From Mangrovactinospora gilvigrisea (lineage in GTDB: Bacteria; Actinomycetota; Actinomycetes; Streptomycetales; Streptomycetaceae), in contig NZ_MLCF01000146.1 in assembly GCF_001879105.1 (NCBI RefSeq), positions 1-47,263 of the forward strand: a DNA stretch of 47,263 nt, read 5' to 3'. Both the position numbers and the translations under genes were made by a program. Shown one piece after another: positions 23,514 through 32,347 of the stretch. Every line of letters starts with the position of its first letter. Position 1 is the first letter of the stretch. The notes beneath the pieces were generated by a model. The model had not been told where the DNA came from. It made no database searches and saw only the letters and a program-made list of their open reading frames with translations.

Positions 23514-26272
23514 TCACGGCCCCGCCAGCACCTCCGCCACGGTGAGCCCGGCGTCCCACCGCCACGCCGCCGGGCCGGCGGCGGACGCCCGCACCCGTCT
23601 CGCCGTCTCCAGCACGGCCGCCGAGCGGCGGCCGCGGCCGGACGCCACCAGTCGGTCCAGCCACGCCAGCACCGTCGCCGCTTCGCGGACCTCCTCCACC
23701 AGCTGAGCGCCCGTCAGCCGGTCGGCCCCGATCCCGGAGAGAAAGGCGTCCGCCGCATGGGCCGCGCCGGCGTCGTCGAACCAGCCCATCGGCCCGAGGG
23801 CGTCCTCGGGCAGCCCGCGCAGCCGTCCGAAGAGCACCCCGGGGTCGTCCGACGCCCCCGGCTCCTCCAGGTACCGCAGCAGCTCCGGCCAGCCCATGAA
23901 CGGCCGTTCGCGGTGCGCGGCGGCCAGCTCCGCGCGGTCGACGCGCCAGTCCAGCAGCGTCAGCCGGGTGAGCGCCACCGTGCTCCCCCCGACCTCCCGC
24001 GCCCGTTTCACCAGCCGACGGGTGGTCAGCTCCTTGTCCAGCCGGGCCCGGACCACGGCCGCCGGGTCGGACGCGGCGAGCGCCGACGCGGCGCACGCGC
24101 CGGCCGAGCGCCCCAGCACCCCGCGGTCGATCAGCCCGGGGACCCGATCCGCCGCGCCCGCCCCGATCAGGCCCAGCACCGCGGTGAGCTGCTCGGCGAG
24201 GGTGTACTTCAGCTCGCGCCGCTCCAGCGCCGCCGCGATCAGCCTGGGGTCGCGGGCGTGCAGCAGCGCGGGCAGCACCCCGTGACAGCCCGTCGTGTAG
24301 GTGTGGGCGCGGCGGCCCGCCGGGGGGCAGAGGCCGGGGCCGGCGCCCGCCGCGCGGGCGGCGCGCCGCAGGGCGCGCGGCGTGCCGGCGGCCTCCAGCA
24401 GGGCCTCGGCGATCGCCGGGTCGGGCAGCTCGGCGAGCCGGTCGGCGATCGCCGGGTCCAGGTACCTGCGCCGTGCGAGGAGCCGCAGCTGCTCGGGGTC
24501 GCCCTCGGCGAGCAGGTCCTCGGCGAGCCCGTCCGCCGCGGGGCTGTCGGCCGCCTGCGCCAGCTCCTTGCGCTGCCCGGCGCCGACGAGGGGCAGCAGC
24601 CGGGCGCGGGCCGACCGGCCCGCCGCGACCATCAGAGCGGCGAGGACGGCCGGGTGGTCCGCGTCCGGCCCGGTTCCGGCGGGCGGGACGTCGGCGGCCC
24701 GCTTCAGCAGCTCGTCGAGGTCCGGGACGCTGTCGGCCGGGGACGGCGTCCGCCGCAGCTCGTCCACCACCGTCACCAGCCGCAGCCAGGGCTCCGGTTC
24801 GTCGCCCAGGGCCTCGCGCAGCCGCCGCGCGAACTCCCGCAGCTCGTCCACCTCCTCGGTCGCGTGGACGAACCGGTGCAGCAGGTGAGGGTCGCGGGCG
24901 GCGAGCCGGCCGATCGGGCGCCGCAGCCCCGACGGCCCCTCCACCGCCGGGCTCCCCCCGTTCGCCGCCTCCGTACCGTCCGCCGCGAACTCCGAGGCCG
25001 GCGCCGCCGCGAGCCGGGCGAGCAGCTCCGCCGCGCGGCGCCGCGCCCCGGCGCCGACCGGCTCCGCGGGCGCCGCCGGGTGTTGGCCAGGTTGCTGTCC
25101 CCGCTGTGCAGCCGCTCCGGCAGGCCCGACGGGTCGTCGAGGTCCACATCCGCCCGGCAGGCGGCGCGCAGCGCGGCCGCGCCCGCCGCGCCGCCCGGGT
25201 CCTCCAGCAGCCCCTCGACGAACGTCCGCAGGCTGTCCAGGAGCCGGACCGACGGCCGCTTGGCCAGCAGCGCGCGCACCCCCTTCTCGCCCTGCCGCTC
25301 CCAGACGTGCAGCACCGCCTGGCGCTGCACCGCCTTGCGGATCGAGGAGTTGCGCAGGCCGACGGCCGTCAGGTCGGCGTCGCCGGAGACCAGCAGCGGC
25401 AGCACCTCCCAGCCCTCCCGGCCGGCCAGCAGCCGCTTGCGCAGCGCGCGCGAGGGGCCGTCGGGGCCGGCCGCTCCGGCCCGGACGGCGATGGCGCGGC
25501 GCAGCGTGGGCGTGGTCCGCATGTTGCCGTAGACGGCCTCGTCGACGGCCGGATCGCCGTCCGCGGTGAGGCGCTTGAGGTCGCGGGCGTCCAGCTGGGC
25601 GCGTCCCGCGAGGACCACGCGGGCCGGGACGGGGCCGTGGTCGGCGACCGCGTCCAGGACGGCCTGGGCGGGCAGCGGCCCCTCCCCGAGCAGCGCGGCG
25701 GCCGGCGCCCCGGTCAGCCGGCGGACGACGGCCGCGCGGTCCTCGGCCGCGGCGTGCGCCAGCAGCAGCGCGAACGTCTCGTCCGCGCTGCGCGGCGGCG
25801 GCGGGACGGGCCCGCCGGGCGGCGTTACCGCAGCGTCGAGCAGCTCGGCGAGGGTGCCGCGGTGCTTGGCGAGCGCCCGGTGCACGGCGAACCAGCGGTC
25901 CGGGTCGGGGCCCAGGTGGCGGTGCGTCAGCTCGCACAGCCGCGCGGCGGCGGGCCGCCCCGGGTCGGCGGCGGCCCCGCCCAGCAGGGCGGCGAGCGAG
26001 CGGGCCGGGCGGGCCTTCGCCACCAGCGCCGACGCCACCTCGTCGTCGAGCACCCGGGCGGCGCGGGCGTCCGCGGCGAGCGCGGTGAGGCGGGCGGGGC
26101 GGGGTGCGTCGAGGGCGGCGAGCAGCGCGGCGCGGGCGGTCTCCCCGACGGGCACCGGGAGCGGGCCGAGGCGCTCCTCGACGAGCGGGATCTCGTCGGG
26201 ATCGGCGTGCGGGGCGAGCAGGCGGAGGACGGCGGCGGTGGACTCTGCGGACGTGGCGGACGCGGATGTCAT
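23514..26272 (-). pseudogene. Large helical-repeat protein gene interrupted by one frameshift
   Basis: From the ATG at 26272 the frame is open and gene-like to about 25085 (around 395 residues, ending '...ERLHSGDSNLANT'); gene-like sequence then continues in the frame one base back ('PAAPAEPVGAGARRRAAELL ...') to TGA at 23514. A single missing base near 25075-25090 explains it; joined, the product would be about 919 residues. Both parts are Ala/Leu/Arg-rich and consist of repeated helix pairs ('LLVSGDADLTAVGLRNSSIR', 'RRYLDPAIADRLAELPDPAI'), suggesting a HEAT/LRV-like solenoid. Family not recognised. It could be a true pseudogene, a sequencing error, or programmed frameshifting. Divergent from the UBP zinc-finger gene. 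Confidence 0.7.
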
Positions 26273-26390
26273 GGATGGGGTCCCCGTGGCGTGTGCGGCA
26301 GTTCCCCGGAGGACGCGGACCCCCGGGAGCCGGTTCCGCCACCGGCGCCGGTTCCGGCGGACCCGTCCGGGGATTGCATAACCTGTCCGC

Positions 26391-26675
26391 ATGACTGCCA
26401 GCAGCACCGGAGACATGGGCACATGTCGGCATCTGGGGGACCTGCCCGCCCCGGAGCCCGCCCCGAACGACGACACCTGCCCGGAGTGCCGCCGCGACGG
26501 CACCGACCCGGTCCAGCTGCGGATCTGCCTGACCTGCGGGCACGTCGGCTGCTGCGATTCGAGTGTGGGACGCCATGCGACGGGGCATCACCTCGCCACC
26601 GGGCACCCGGTCATGAGGACCCTGGAGCCCGGCCAGGCCTGGCGCTGGTGCTATGTCGACATGCAGTTGGTATGA
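26391..26675 (+). CDS. UBP-type zinc-finger protein
   Basis: A 94-residue protein that is almost entirely one UBP-type zinc finger: 'GTCRHLGDL', 'CPECRRDG', 'RICLTCGHVGCCDSS', and 'RHATGHHLATGHPVM'. In eukaryotes such fingers bind the C-terminal Gly-Gly of ubiquitin; bacterial versions are common in actinobacteria, where the ligand is unknown. A possible -10 element CATAAC (26378-26383) is so close to the ATG at 26391 that the transcript could be leaderless. Related bacterial fingers are often found fused to or beside CPA1 antiporters; one is encoded 3 kb away here. Confidence 0.88.
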   Translation: MTASSTGDMGTCRHLGDLPAPEPAPNDDTCPECRRDGTDPVQLRICLTCGHVGCCDSSVGRHATGHHLATGHPVMRTLEPGQAWRWCYVDMQLV

Positions 26676-26961
26676 GCGGAACCCCCGCGACTCCCCCCGA
26701 AGTCCGGGTCGCCCCCTGCCACGGTGCGTACCCGCTGACTTACACTATGTGATGCGAGCTCGCCCTGCCGGGCACCCGCGCGCGCCGCGGCCCTGTGCAG
26801 GTCCAACGCCATGGCGACACGCGAGGTTTCGGCACGGTAGCGTCACAGGCAGGACTCGCGGCGCGGGCCCCGCGGGTCGCGCCGCGGCGTGGAGGAACCG
26901 CAGCACTGTCCGCACATGCAACGAAGCACGCGACCCGCCGTGCGCCACCGTGGAGGTGAGG

Positions 26962-27408
26962 GTGTCCCAGCAAGCAGGCGAATCCGGGCGGCAGGACTTC
27001 GTCGAGGTGAGGCTGCCGGCCAACGGCGCCTATCTGTCCGTACTGCGCACCGCGACGGCCGGCCTGGCCGCGCGGCTGGACTTCACCCTCGACGAGATCG
27101 AGGACCTCCGCATCGCGGTGGACGAGGCCTGCGCGATCCTGCTCCAGCAGGCGGTCCCCGAAGGGCTGCTGACCTGTTCGTTCCGCCAGGTCGGCGACTC
27201 CCTCTGGGTCACCGTCTCGGCCCCGACCACCGACGGCCGCGCCCCCGAGCGCGACACCTTCGCGTGGACGGTGCTCACCGCGCTGGCCGGAGAGGTGGAG
27301 GCCACCGTCGCCGACGAGGCCGACAGCGGCGACCCGCAGTACAAGGTCGTCAGCATCAGCCTCCACAAGAAGCGCGGCGCCGAACCCGGACAGCCCCCAC
27401 CGCAGTGA
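26962..27408 (+). CDS. prsH: Anti-sigma factor (RsbW-like serine kinase fold), partner of SigH
   Basis: A 148-residue cytoplasmic HATPase-type anti-sigma factor. The fold is seen in 'VRLPANGAYLSVLRTATAGL', 'FTLDEIEDLRIAVDEACAIL' (N-box with Glu and Asp for ATP/Mg) and 'LLTCSFRQVGDSLWVTVS'. It should sequester the downstream sigma factor until released by an anti-anti-sigma factor. The start is GTG at 26962 with GGAGG at 26952-26956; longer in-frame upstream sequence is not gene-like. The 286-bp gap upstream (26676-26961) has no gene; promoter-like TACACT near 26743 is weak. Its stop overlaps the sigma start by 4 bp. The prsH/ushX name rests on synteny with wblE. Confidence 0.85.
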   Translation: MSQQAGESGRQDFVEVRLPANGAYLSVLRTATAGLAARLDFTLDEIEDLRIAVDEACAILLQQAVPEGLLTCSFRQVGDSLWVTVSAPTTDGRAPERDTFAWTVLTALAGEVEATVADEADSGDPQYKVVSISLHKKRGAEPGQPPPQ

Positions 27409-28358
27409 CTCCCGCAAACCGCGCACCGCAGCCCCCGCAGCCGCCTCGGCCTGATGATCCTTCGGCCCTCCGCGGCATCCCGCAGCAAAGGCCCCAGCCC
27501 GCGAAGGAACACGCCGAGCACGTGGAAGAGCCCAGAAACCCGGCGGAGCAGAGCGACCCGCCCGCGCCGGACGAGCAGCAGGACGAACAGGCCGCAGCGG
27601 TCCAGCGCAAACGCGCCGCGACGCGCGCCCTGTTCATGGAGCTGGCCCAGCTCGAGCGGGGCGACCCGCGCCGCGAGGAGATCCGCAACCGGCTGGTGCA
27701 GCAGCACCTCGGCCTGGTGGAGCACCTCGCCCGGCGCTTCCGCAACCGCGGCGAGCCGCTGGACGACCTCACCCAGGTCGCCACCATCGGCCTGATCAAA
27801 TCGGTGGACCGGTTCGACCCCGACCGCGGCGTCGAGTTCTCCACCTACGCCACCCCGACCGTGGTCGGCGAGATCAAGCGGCACTTCCGCGACAAGGGCT
27901 GGGCGGTGCGCGTGCCGCGCCGCCTGCAGGAGCTGCGGCTGTCGCTGACCACCGCCACCAGCGAGCTCTCCCAGCGCAACGGGCGCTCCCCGACGGTGCA
28001 CGAGCTGGCCGAGCACCTCGGCATCACCGAGGAGGAGGTCCTGGAGGGCCTGGAGTCGGCGAACGCCTACTCCACGCTGTCGCTGGACGTCCCGGACAGC
28101 GACGAGGACTCCCCGGCGGTCGCCGACACCCTCGGCGAACCGGACGAGGCGCTCGAGGGCGTCGAGTACCGCGAGTCCCTCAAGCCGCTGCTGGAGCAGC
28201 TGCCGCCGCGCGAGAAGAAGATCCTGCTGCTGCGGTTCTTCGGCAACATGACGCAGTCGCAGATCGCCCAGGAGGTCGGCATCTCCCAGATGCACGTCTC
28301 CCGCCTGCTGGCCCGCACCCTCGCCCAACTCCGCGAAAAACTCCTCGTCGAGGAGTAG
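27405..28358 (+). CDS. sigH: SigB/SigF/SigG-subfamily RNA polymerase sigma factor
   Basis: A 317-residue sigma factor. The first 85 residues are a Pro/Gln/Glu-rich extension; region 2 includes 'LVEHLARRFRNRGEPLDDL', 'DRFDPDRGVEFSTYATPTV' and 'RVPRRLQELRL'; region 3 follows; region 4 has 'LPPREKKILLLRFFGN' and the helix-turn-helix 'MTQSQIAQEVGISQMHVSRL'. The start is GTG at 27405 within GTGA shared with the anti-sigma stop, so translation is coupled; internal starts are possible, and S. coelicolor SigH is known to be made in several lengths. SigH serves osmotic/heat stress and aerial development. The identity is inferred from the anti-sigma/sigma pair next to the kinase and wblE. Confidence 0.88.
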   Translation: MTPANRAPQPPQPPRPDDPSALRGIPQQRPQPAKEHAEHVEEPRNPAEQSDPPAPDEQQDEQAAAVQRKRAATRALFMELAQLERGDPRREEIRNRLVQQHLGLVEHLARRFRNRGEPLDDLTQVATIGLIKSVDRFDPDRGVEFSTYATPTVVGEIKRHFRDKGWAVRVPRRLQELRLSLTTATSELSQRNGRSPTVHELAEHLGITEEEVLEGLESANAYSTLSLDVPDSDEDSPAVADTLGEPDEALEGVEYRESLKPLLEQLPPREKKILLLRFFGNMTQSQIAQEVGISQMHVSRLLARTLAQLREKLLVEE

Positions 28359-28383
28359 CACCCCGGCTTCCGGTGCCCCCGCA

Positions 28384-28400
28384 CGGACGCCCGGCGTCCG
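28384..28400 (+). terminator. Hairpin after sigH
   Basis: CGGACGC-CCG-GCGTCCG, a perfect 7-bp stem with a 3-nt loop, 26 bases after the sigma stop and before the convergent membrane-protein gene. No T-run follows, as usual in this genus. Confidence 0.55.
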
Positions 28401-28442
28401 GCCGGGGCGCCGGGGCGGAGGGCGGCGCGTCGGGGGCGGAGC

Positions 28443-28898
28443 CTAGGCGCGGCGGTGGACGTCGAGGGCGGCGCTGGTCCGGGGGTGGACCAGGCAGACG
28501 AGGCCGGCGATCGCCGTCGCCATCACCAGGATGCCCACCCACACCAGCGAGCCGCCCTGCTGCCACACCGTGTAGCCGACCGGCAGGCAGCACAGGTTCA
28601 GCGTCGCCGCCGGCCCCCGTCCCCACCGCTTCAGCTGCCACAGCCCGCGCACCGCGATCCCCGGCAGCAGCGCGCACAGCAGCAGCACCACCCCGCCGGC
28701 CTCGGCGCGCACCAGGTCCCCGCCGGAGGCGAAGAGCGGCGCCGCCATGATGTAGAGCCCCCACACCGCGAGCGCGACCGCCTGCACCCCGGCCACCGCC
28801 GCCGCGCCCAGCACCGTCCCCGGCCGGTGCACCGCGTGCTCCGCGCCATCCGCGGCCGCCGCGCCGGCCGCCACGGCCTCGTCTTCTCGGATGCTCAT
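28443..28898 (-). CDS. Integral membrane protein, uncharacterised
   Basis: A 151-residue protein with a 30-residue hydrophilic N-terminus and four predicted membrane spans, starting near 'LGAAAVAGVQAVALAVWGLY', 'AGGVVLLLCALLPGIAV', 'PAATLNLCCLPVGYTVW', and 'LVWVGILVMATAIAGLVCLV'. No motif suggests a function. It is conserved in position between sigH and the lipid kinase gene in my recollection of the S. coelicolor order. Divergent from the lipid kinase, with 69 bp between the starts. Confidence 0.75.
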   Translation of the reverse strand: MSIREDEAVAAGAAAADGAEHAVHRPGTVLGAAAVAGVQAVALAVWGLYIMAAPLFASGGDLVRAEAGGVVLLLCALLPGIAVRGLWQLKRWGRGPAATLNLCCLPVGYTVWQQGGSLVWVGILVMATAIAGLVCLVHPRTSAALDVHRRA

Positions 28899-28967
28899 CC
28901 GTCCAGGGTAGCCACCGCGCCGGGGCGATCACCGGGGGCGTCGCGGCCCTCGTACATAATGGCGCGC

Positions 28968-29960
28968 ATGCGGGCACTCCTCGTGGCGAATCCCAGTGCG
29001 ACGACCACCTCCGAGCGGTCCCGCCAGGTGCTCGCACGCGCCCTGGAGAGCCGGCTCGACACCCTCGAGGTCGCCGCCACCGAGTACCGCGGCCATGCCC
29101 GCGAGCTCGCCCGGCAGGCCGCCGAGGACGGCATCGACCTGGTGGTGGCGCTCGGCGGCGACGGCACCGTCAACGAGGTCGTCAACGGCCTCCTCGCCGA
29201 GGGCCCCGCCGCGGGCACGCCCGGCCTCGCCGTCGTCCCCGGCGGCTCCACCAACGTCTTCGCCCGCGGCCTCGGCCTGCCCAACGATCCGGTCGAGGCG
29301 GCCGGCATCCTGCTGGACGCGCTGGAGCGCGGCACCTCCCGCCGCGTCGGCCTGGGGCGCGCGGTGATCGACCCGGGCACCGACCACGAGACGGATCGCT
29401 GGTTCACCTTCGCCGCCGGCATGGGCTTCGACGCCGGCGTGGTGGGCCGGGTGGAGCGCTACCGCAGCGCGGGCCGCCGCTCCACCGCGGGGCTCTATCT
29501 CCAGCAGGTCTTCTGGCAGTTCGCGGACGAGCGCCGGCTGCCGCCCGAGCAGCGCGTCCGGCTCACCCTCAGCCGCCCCGACCAGGACGGCGGCGGCACC
29601 GTCCGCGAGGACGTGGTCGCCGACGGCCTGTCGCTGGCGATCGTCTCCAACACCTCGCCGTGGACCTACATCGGCAGCCACCCGGTGCAGTTGACGCCGC
29701 ACGCGTCGTTCGACACCGGCCTCGACATGTTCGGACTGACCCGGATGTCGGTGCTCACCACCGCCCGCTACGCCCGCCAGGCGCTCGCCCCGAACGGCCG
29801 CGGACCGCGAGGGCGGCACATGGTAGCGCTCCATGACGTGGACGAGTTCACCCTGACCGCCGCCGCACCCCTGCCCTTCCAGGTGGACGGGGACCACCTG
29901 GGTCCCGTCTCCACCGCCAGGTTCGTTGGCGTTCGCCGAGCACTGCGTGTGATTGTGTGA
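28968..29960 (+). CDS. Diacylglycerol kinase family lipid kinase
   Basis: A 330-residue DgkB/YegS-type lipid kinase. The nucleotide-binding motif is 'LVVALGGDGTVNEVVNGL' with GGDGT, followed by 'LAVVPGGSTNVFARGLGLP' and the C-terminal beta domain ending 'PLPFQVDGDHLG'. It transfers phosphate from ATP to diacylglycerol or a similar lipid at the membrane face. A good -10 (CATAAT, 28955-28960) sits 7 bases before the ATG at 28968, so the message may be leaderless; an ATG at 28959 overlaps that -10 and is less likely. The gene lies upstream of wblE. Confidence 0.88.
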   Translation: MRALLVANPSATTTSERSRQVLARALESRLDTLEVAATEYRGHARELARQAAEDGIDLVVALGGDGTVNEVVNGLLAEGPAAGTPGLAVVPGGSTNVFARGLGLPNDPVEAAGILLDALERGTSRRVGLGRAVIDPGTDHETDRWFTFAAGMGFDAGVVGRVERYRSAGRRSTAGLYLQQVFWQFADERRLPPEQRVRLTLSRPDQDGGGTVREDVVADGLSLAIVSNTSPWTYIGSHPVQLTPHASFDTGLDMFGLTRMSVLTTARYARQALAPNGRGPRGRHMVALHDVDEFTLTAAAPLPFQVDGDHLGPVSTARFVGVRRALRVIV

Positions 29961-30322
29961 TCAGAAGAGCCGAAAGTCCTTTTACTTGAAACCAACAGAC
30001 CTCACGACCCTCCGGTCGCGACCTGTGACCCACGCCTCACCAGGGATTCCAAAAATCCTTCCCGGAAGGGCTTGTATCTAACGCTGAGGTTTGCGACTCT
30101 CTTCTTGGCGGTCGGAAACGAGCCCGCAACACCAAGGCCGAACGAACCGCCCGAATCCACCTGTAGCACCCTCCGTAGACGCGGCAACACTGCGTCCACC
30201 CCTTGTGGCGCGACAGGATTCGTGAAAGCGTTCACATTCACAAGACCCCGCAGCATCAACCAGACGCAGAACGTCGCCCGTTGGGACCCGACAGGGCCCG
30301 GGCAGAAGGAGATGGAGCAGCT
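29961..30322 (+). promoter_or_regulatory. Long wblE upstream region with palindrome
   Basis: 362 bp without a gene. It holds two hairpins early on (GGATT-N5-AATCC and CCTTC-CCG-GAAGG near 30050), which may terminate the kinase transcript, and a 14-bp palindrome GTGAAAGCGTTCAC at 30222-30235, about 90 bp before the wblE start. The palindrome resembles LacI-type operators in form but no such regulator is nearby. The transcription start is not clear from sequence. Confidence 0.55.
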
Positions 30323-30580
30323 ATGGACTGGCGCCACCGCGCTGTGTGCCGCGAGGAAGACCCCGAGCTCTTCTTCCCCATCGGCAACACTGGTCCCGCG
30401 CTGCTGCAGATCGAGGAGGCCAAGGCCGTGTGCCGGCGTTGCCCGGTCGTCGAGCAGTGCCTCAAGTGGGCCCTCGAGACCGGTCAGGACGCCGGTGTCT
30501 GGGGCGGCCTGAGCGAGGACGAGCGCCGCGCGATGAAGCGCCGTGCCGCCCGCAACCGGGCCCGCAGCGCCGCCTCTTGA
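30323..30580 (+). CDS. wblE: WhiB-family iron-sulphur transcription regulator WblE
   Basis: An 85-residue WhiB-like protein. Cys9, Cys37, Cys40 and Cys46 give the C-x27-C-x2-C-x5-C pattern that binds a [4Fe-4S] cluster; 'GVWGGLSEDERR' is the conserved turn and 'KRRAARNRAR' the basic C-terminal tail. These proteins act by contacting the principal sigma factor region 4. Length and sequence ('MDWRHRAVCREEDPELFF' start) match WblE of Streptomyces, the orthologue of mycobacterial WhiB1. AAGGAG at 30306-30311 precedes the ATG. Third-position codon use is a little less GC-biased than neighbours, as is usual for highly conserved short genes. Confidence 0.96.
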   Translation: MDWRHRAVCREEDPELFFPIGNTGPALLQIEEAKAVCRRCPVVEQCLKWALETGQDAGVWGGLSEDERRAMKRRAARNRARSAAS

Positions 30581-30640
30581 TCCGAGGGCTTCGCCCCGCC
30601 TCACCCCTCGGCAGCAGCTTCAGACCTGACGTACCCCGAT

Positions 30641-30667
30641 GAGCCCCGGCGAAAGCCGGGGCTCGTT
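30641..30667 (+). terminator. Terminator after wblE
   Basis: GAGCCCCGGC-GAAA-GCCGGGGCTC, a perfect 10-bp stem with a GNRA tetraloop followed by GTT. Confidence 0.92.
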
Positions 30668-30794
30668 GGCGTTCGCGGCACACAAGCAGCACGTTCGGGA
30701 CGCGTTCGCGCCCCCTATTCCGCCGGCGCGCCCCGCAACTCAACTGCGCGCCGGCGAACGCCACTTCACGCCGGGTCGGGTATCGAATACCCGA

Positions 30795-32267
30795 TCACCC
30801 CGGAAGTGGGACGTCCAACACCGCCCGCGTTCCCGCGACTTCCGCCGGGACGATCTCGAACTTGCCGCCGAGTTCGCCGGCCACCAGCGTCCGCACGATC
30901 TGCAGGCCCAGGCTGTCCGACCCGTCCGGGTCGAAGTCCGCCGGCAGCCCCGCGCCGTCGTCGATCACCGACAGCCGCAGCCGGCCACGGTCGCGCAGCG
31001 CCGTCACCTCGACCGTGCCTCCGGTGCCGCCGGCGTGCAGATCCGCGAAGCCGTGCTCCAGCGCGTTCTGCAGCACCTCGGTGAGCGCCATCGCCAGCGG
31101 CGTGGCCACGTCCGCCGGCAGCGTCCCGCACCGCCCGGTGCGCCGGGTGCGGACGACGCCGCCCGGGGCCAGCTCCGCCACCATCCGCAGCACCCGGTCG
31201 ACGATCTCGTCGAAGTCCACGGTGTCGTCGAGGTTCTGCGAGAGCGTGTCGTGCACCAGCGCGATCGACGTCACCCTGCGCATCGCCTCCTCCAGCGCCG
31301 AGCGCGCCTCGTCCGGGCCGCGCCGGGCCTGCAGCCGCAGCAGCGCCGCGACCGTCTGGAGGTTGTTCTTCACCCGGTGGTGGATCTCCCGGATGGTGGC
31401 GTCCTTGCTCATCAGCTCGCGTTCGCGGGTGCGCAGCTCGGTGACGTCCCGCACCAGCACCAGCGAGCCGATCCGCGCGCCGTGCGGGGTCAGCGGGATG
31501 ACGCGGAAGCGGACGATGCCGTCCGAGCCCTCGGCCTCGCCGCTGCGCGGCACCCGTCCGCCGACCGCCGCCTCCAGGCTCTCCCCCATCGGGTCGACCG
31601 TCTTGCGGCTGACCGGGGCGAGCGAGGCGGTGAGCCGGCCCAGGTGATGGCCCACCAGATCGGCGGCGTGGCCGAGCCGGTGGTAGGAGGAGAGCGCGTT
31701 GGGGCTGGCGTACTGCACCACCCCGGCCTCGTCGAGGCGGATCAGCCCGTCGCCGACGCGCGGCGCGCCGCCGGGGCGCGGCTCCTGCCCGGGGAAGGGG
31801 AACATCCCGGCGGCGATCATCTGGGCGAGATTGGCCGCCGACTCCAGATACGTCAGCTCCAGCCGGCTGGGGGTGCGCACGGTGAGCAGATTGGTGTTGC
31901 GGGCGATCACGCCGAGCACCTTCTCGCCGCGCCGCACCGGGATCGACTCGACGCGCACCGGCACCTGCTCGCGCCACTCCGGGTCGCCCTCGCGCACGAT
32001 GCGGCCCTCGTCCAGGGCGTCGTCCAGCATCGGGCGGCGGCCGCGCGGCACCAGCCGGCCCACCATGTCGTCCTGGTAGGACGTCGGACCGGTGTTGGGC
32101 CGCATCTGCGCCACCGAGACGAACCGGGTGCCGTCCACGGTCGGGATCCACAGCACCAGGTCGGCGAAGGACAGGTCGGCGAGCAGCTGCCACTCGGCGA
32201 CCAGCAGATGCAGGTGGGCCAGGTCGTCGTCGGAGAGCTCGGTGTGGTCGCGGACCAGTTCGTTCAT
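30795..32267 (-). CDS. PdtaS-like sensor histidine kinase (GAF-PAS-HisKA_2)
   Basis: A 490-residue soluble kinase. Residues 1-150 are the PdtaS-type GAF domain ('TDLSFADLVLW'-like 'LSFADLVLWIPT', 'GPTSYQDDMVG'); a PAS domain follows ('DGLIRLDEAGVVQYASPNAL'); the phosphoacceptor helix is 'IREIHHRVKNNLQTVAALL'; the ATPase has 'LTEVLQNALEHGF' (N box), 'IDDGAGLP' and 'SLGLQIVRTL'. In mycobacteria PdtaS phosphorylates the ANTAR regulator PdtaR; no response regulator is adjacent here. ATG at 32267 begins the conserved 'MNELVRDHT'; GTG at 32276 is an alternative. Convergent with wblE, the position it has in S. coelicolor in my recollection. Confidence 0.9.
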   Translation of the reverse strand: MNELVRDHTELSDDDLAHLHLLVAEWQLLADLSFADLVLWIPTVDGTRFVSVAQMRPNTGPTSYQDDMVGRLVPRGRRPMLDDALDEGRIVREGDPEWREQVPVRVESIPVRRGEKVLGVIARNTNLLTVRTPSRLELTYLESAANLAQMIAAGMFPFPGQEPRPGGAPRVGDGLIRLDEAGVVQYASPNALSSYHRLGHAADLVGHHLGRLTASLAPVSRKTVDPMGESLEAAVGGRVPRSGEAEGSDGIVRFRVIPLTPHGARIGSLVLVRDVTELRTRERELMSKDATIREIHHRVKNNLQTVAALLRLQARRGPDEARSALEEAMRRVTSIALVHDTLSQNLDDTVDFDEIVDRVLRMVAELAPGGVVRTRRTGRCGTLPADVATPLAMALTEVLQNALEHGFADLHAGGTGGTVEVTALRDRGRLRLSVIDDGAGLPADFDPDGSDSLGLQIVRTLVAGELGGKFEIVPAEVAGTRAVLDVPLPG

Positions 32268-32347
32268 CGAGGGCACCCGCCCATTGTCACCTGCGGGTGC
32301 CCCGACGCCCGACGCGGCCGCACCCCCGGCGGCCCGCGATCGGCTGC

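Noticed and set aside
21882..25532. 1216-residue open frame on the plus strand
   Set aside because: Shadow of the antiporter and helical-repeat genes on the other strand; composition is not protein-like and has no ribosome site.
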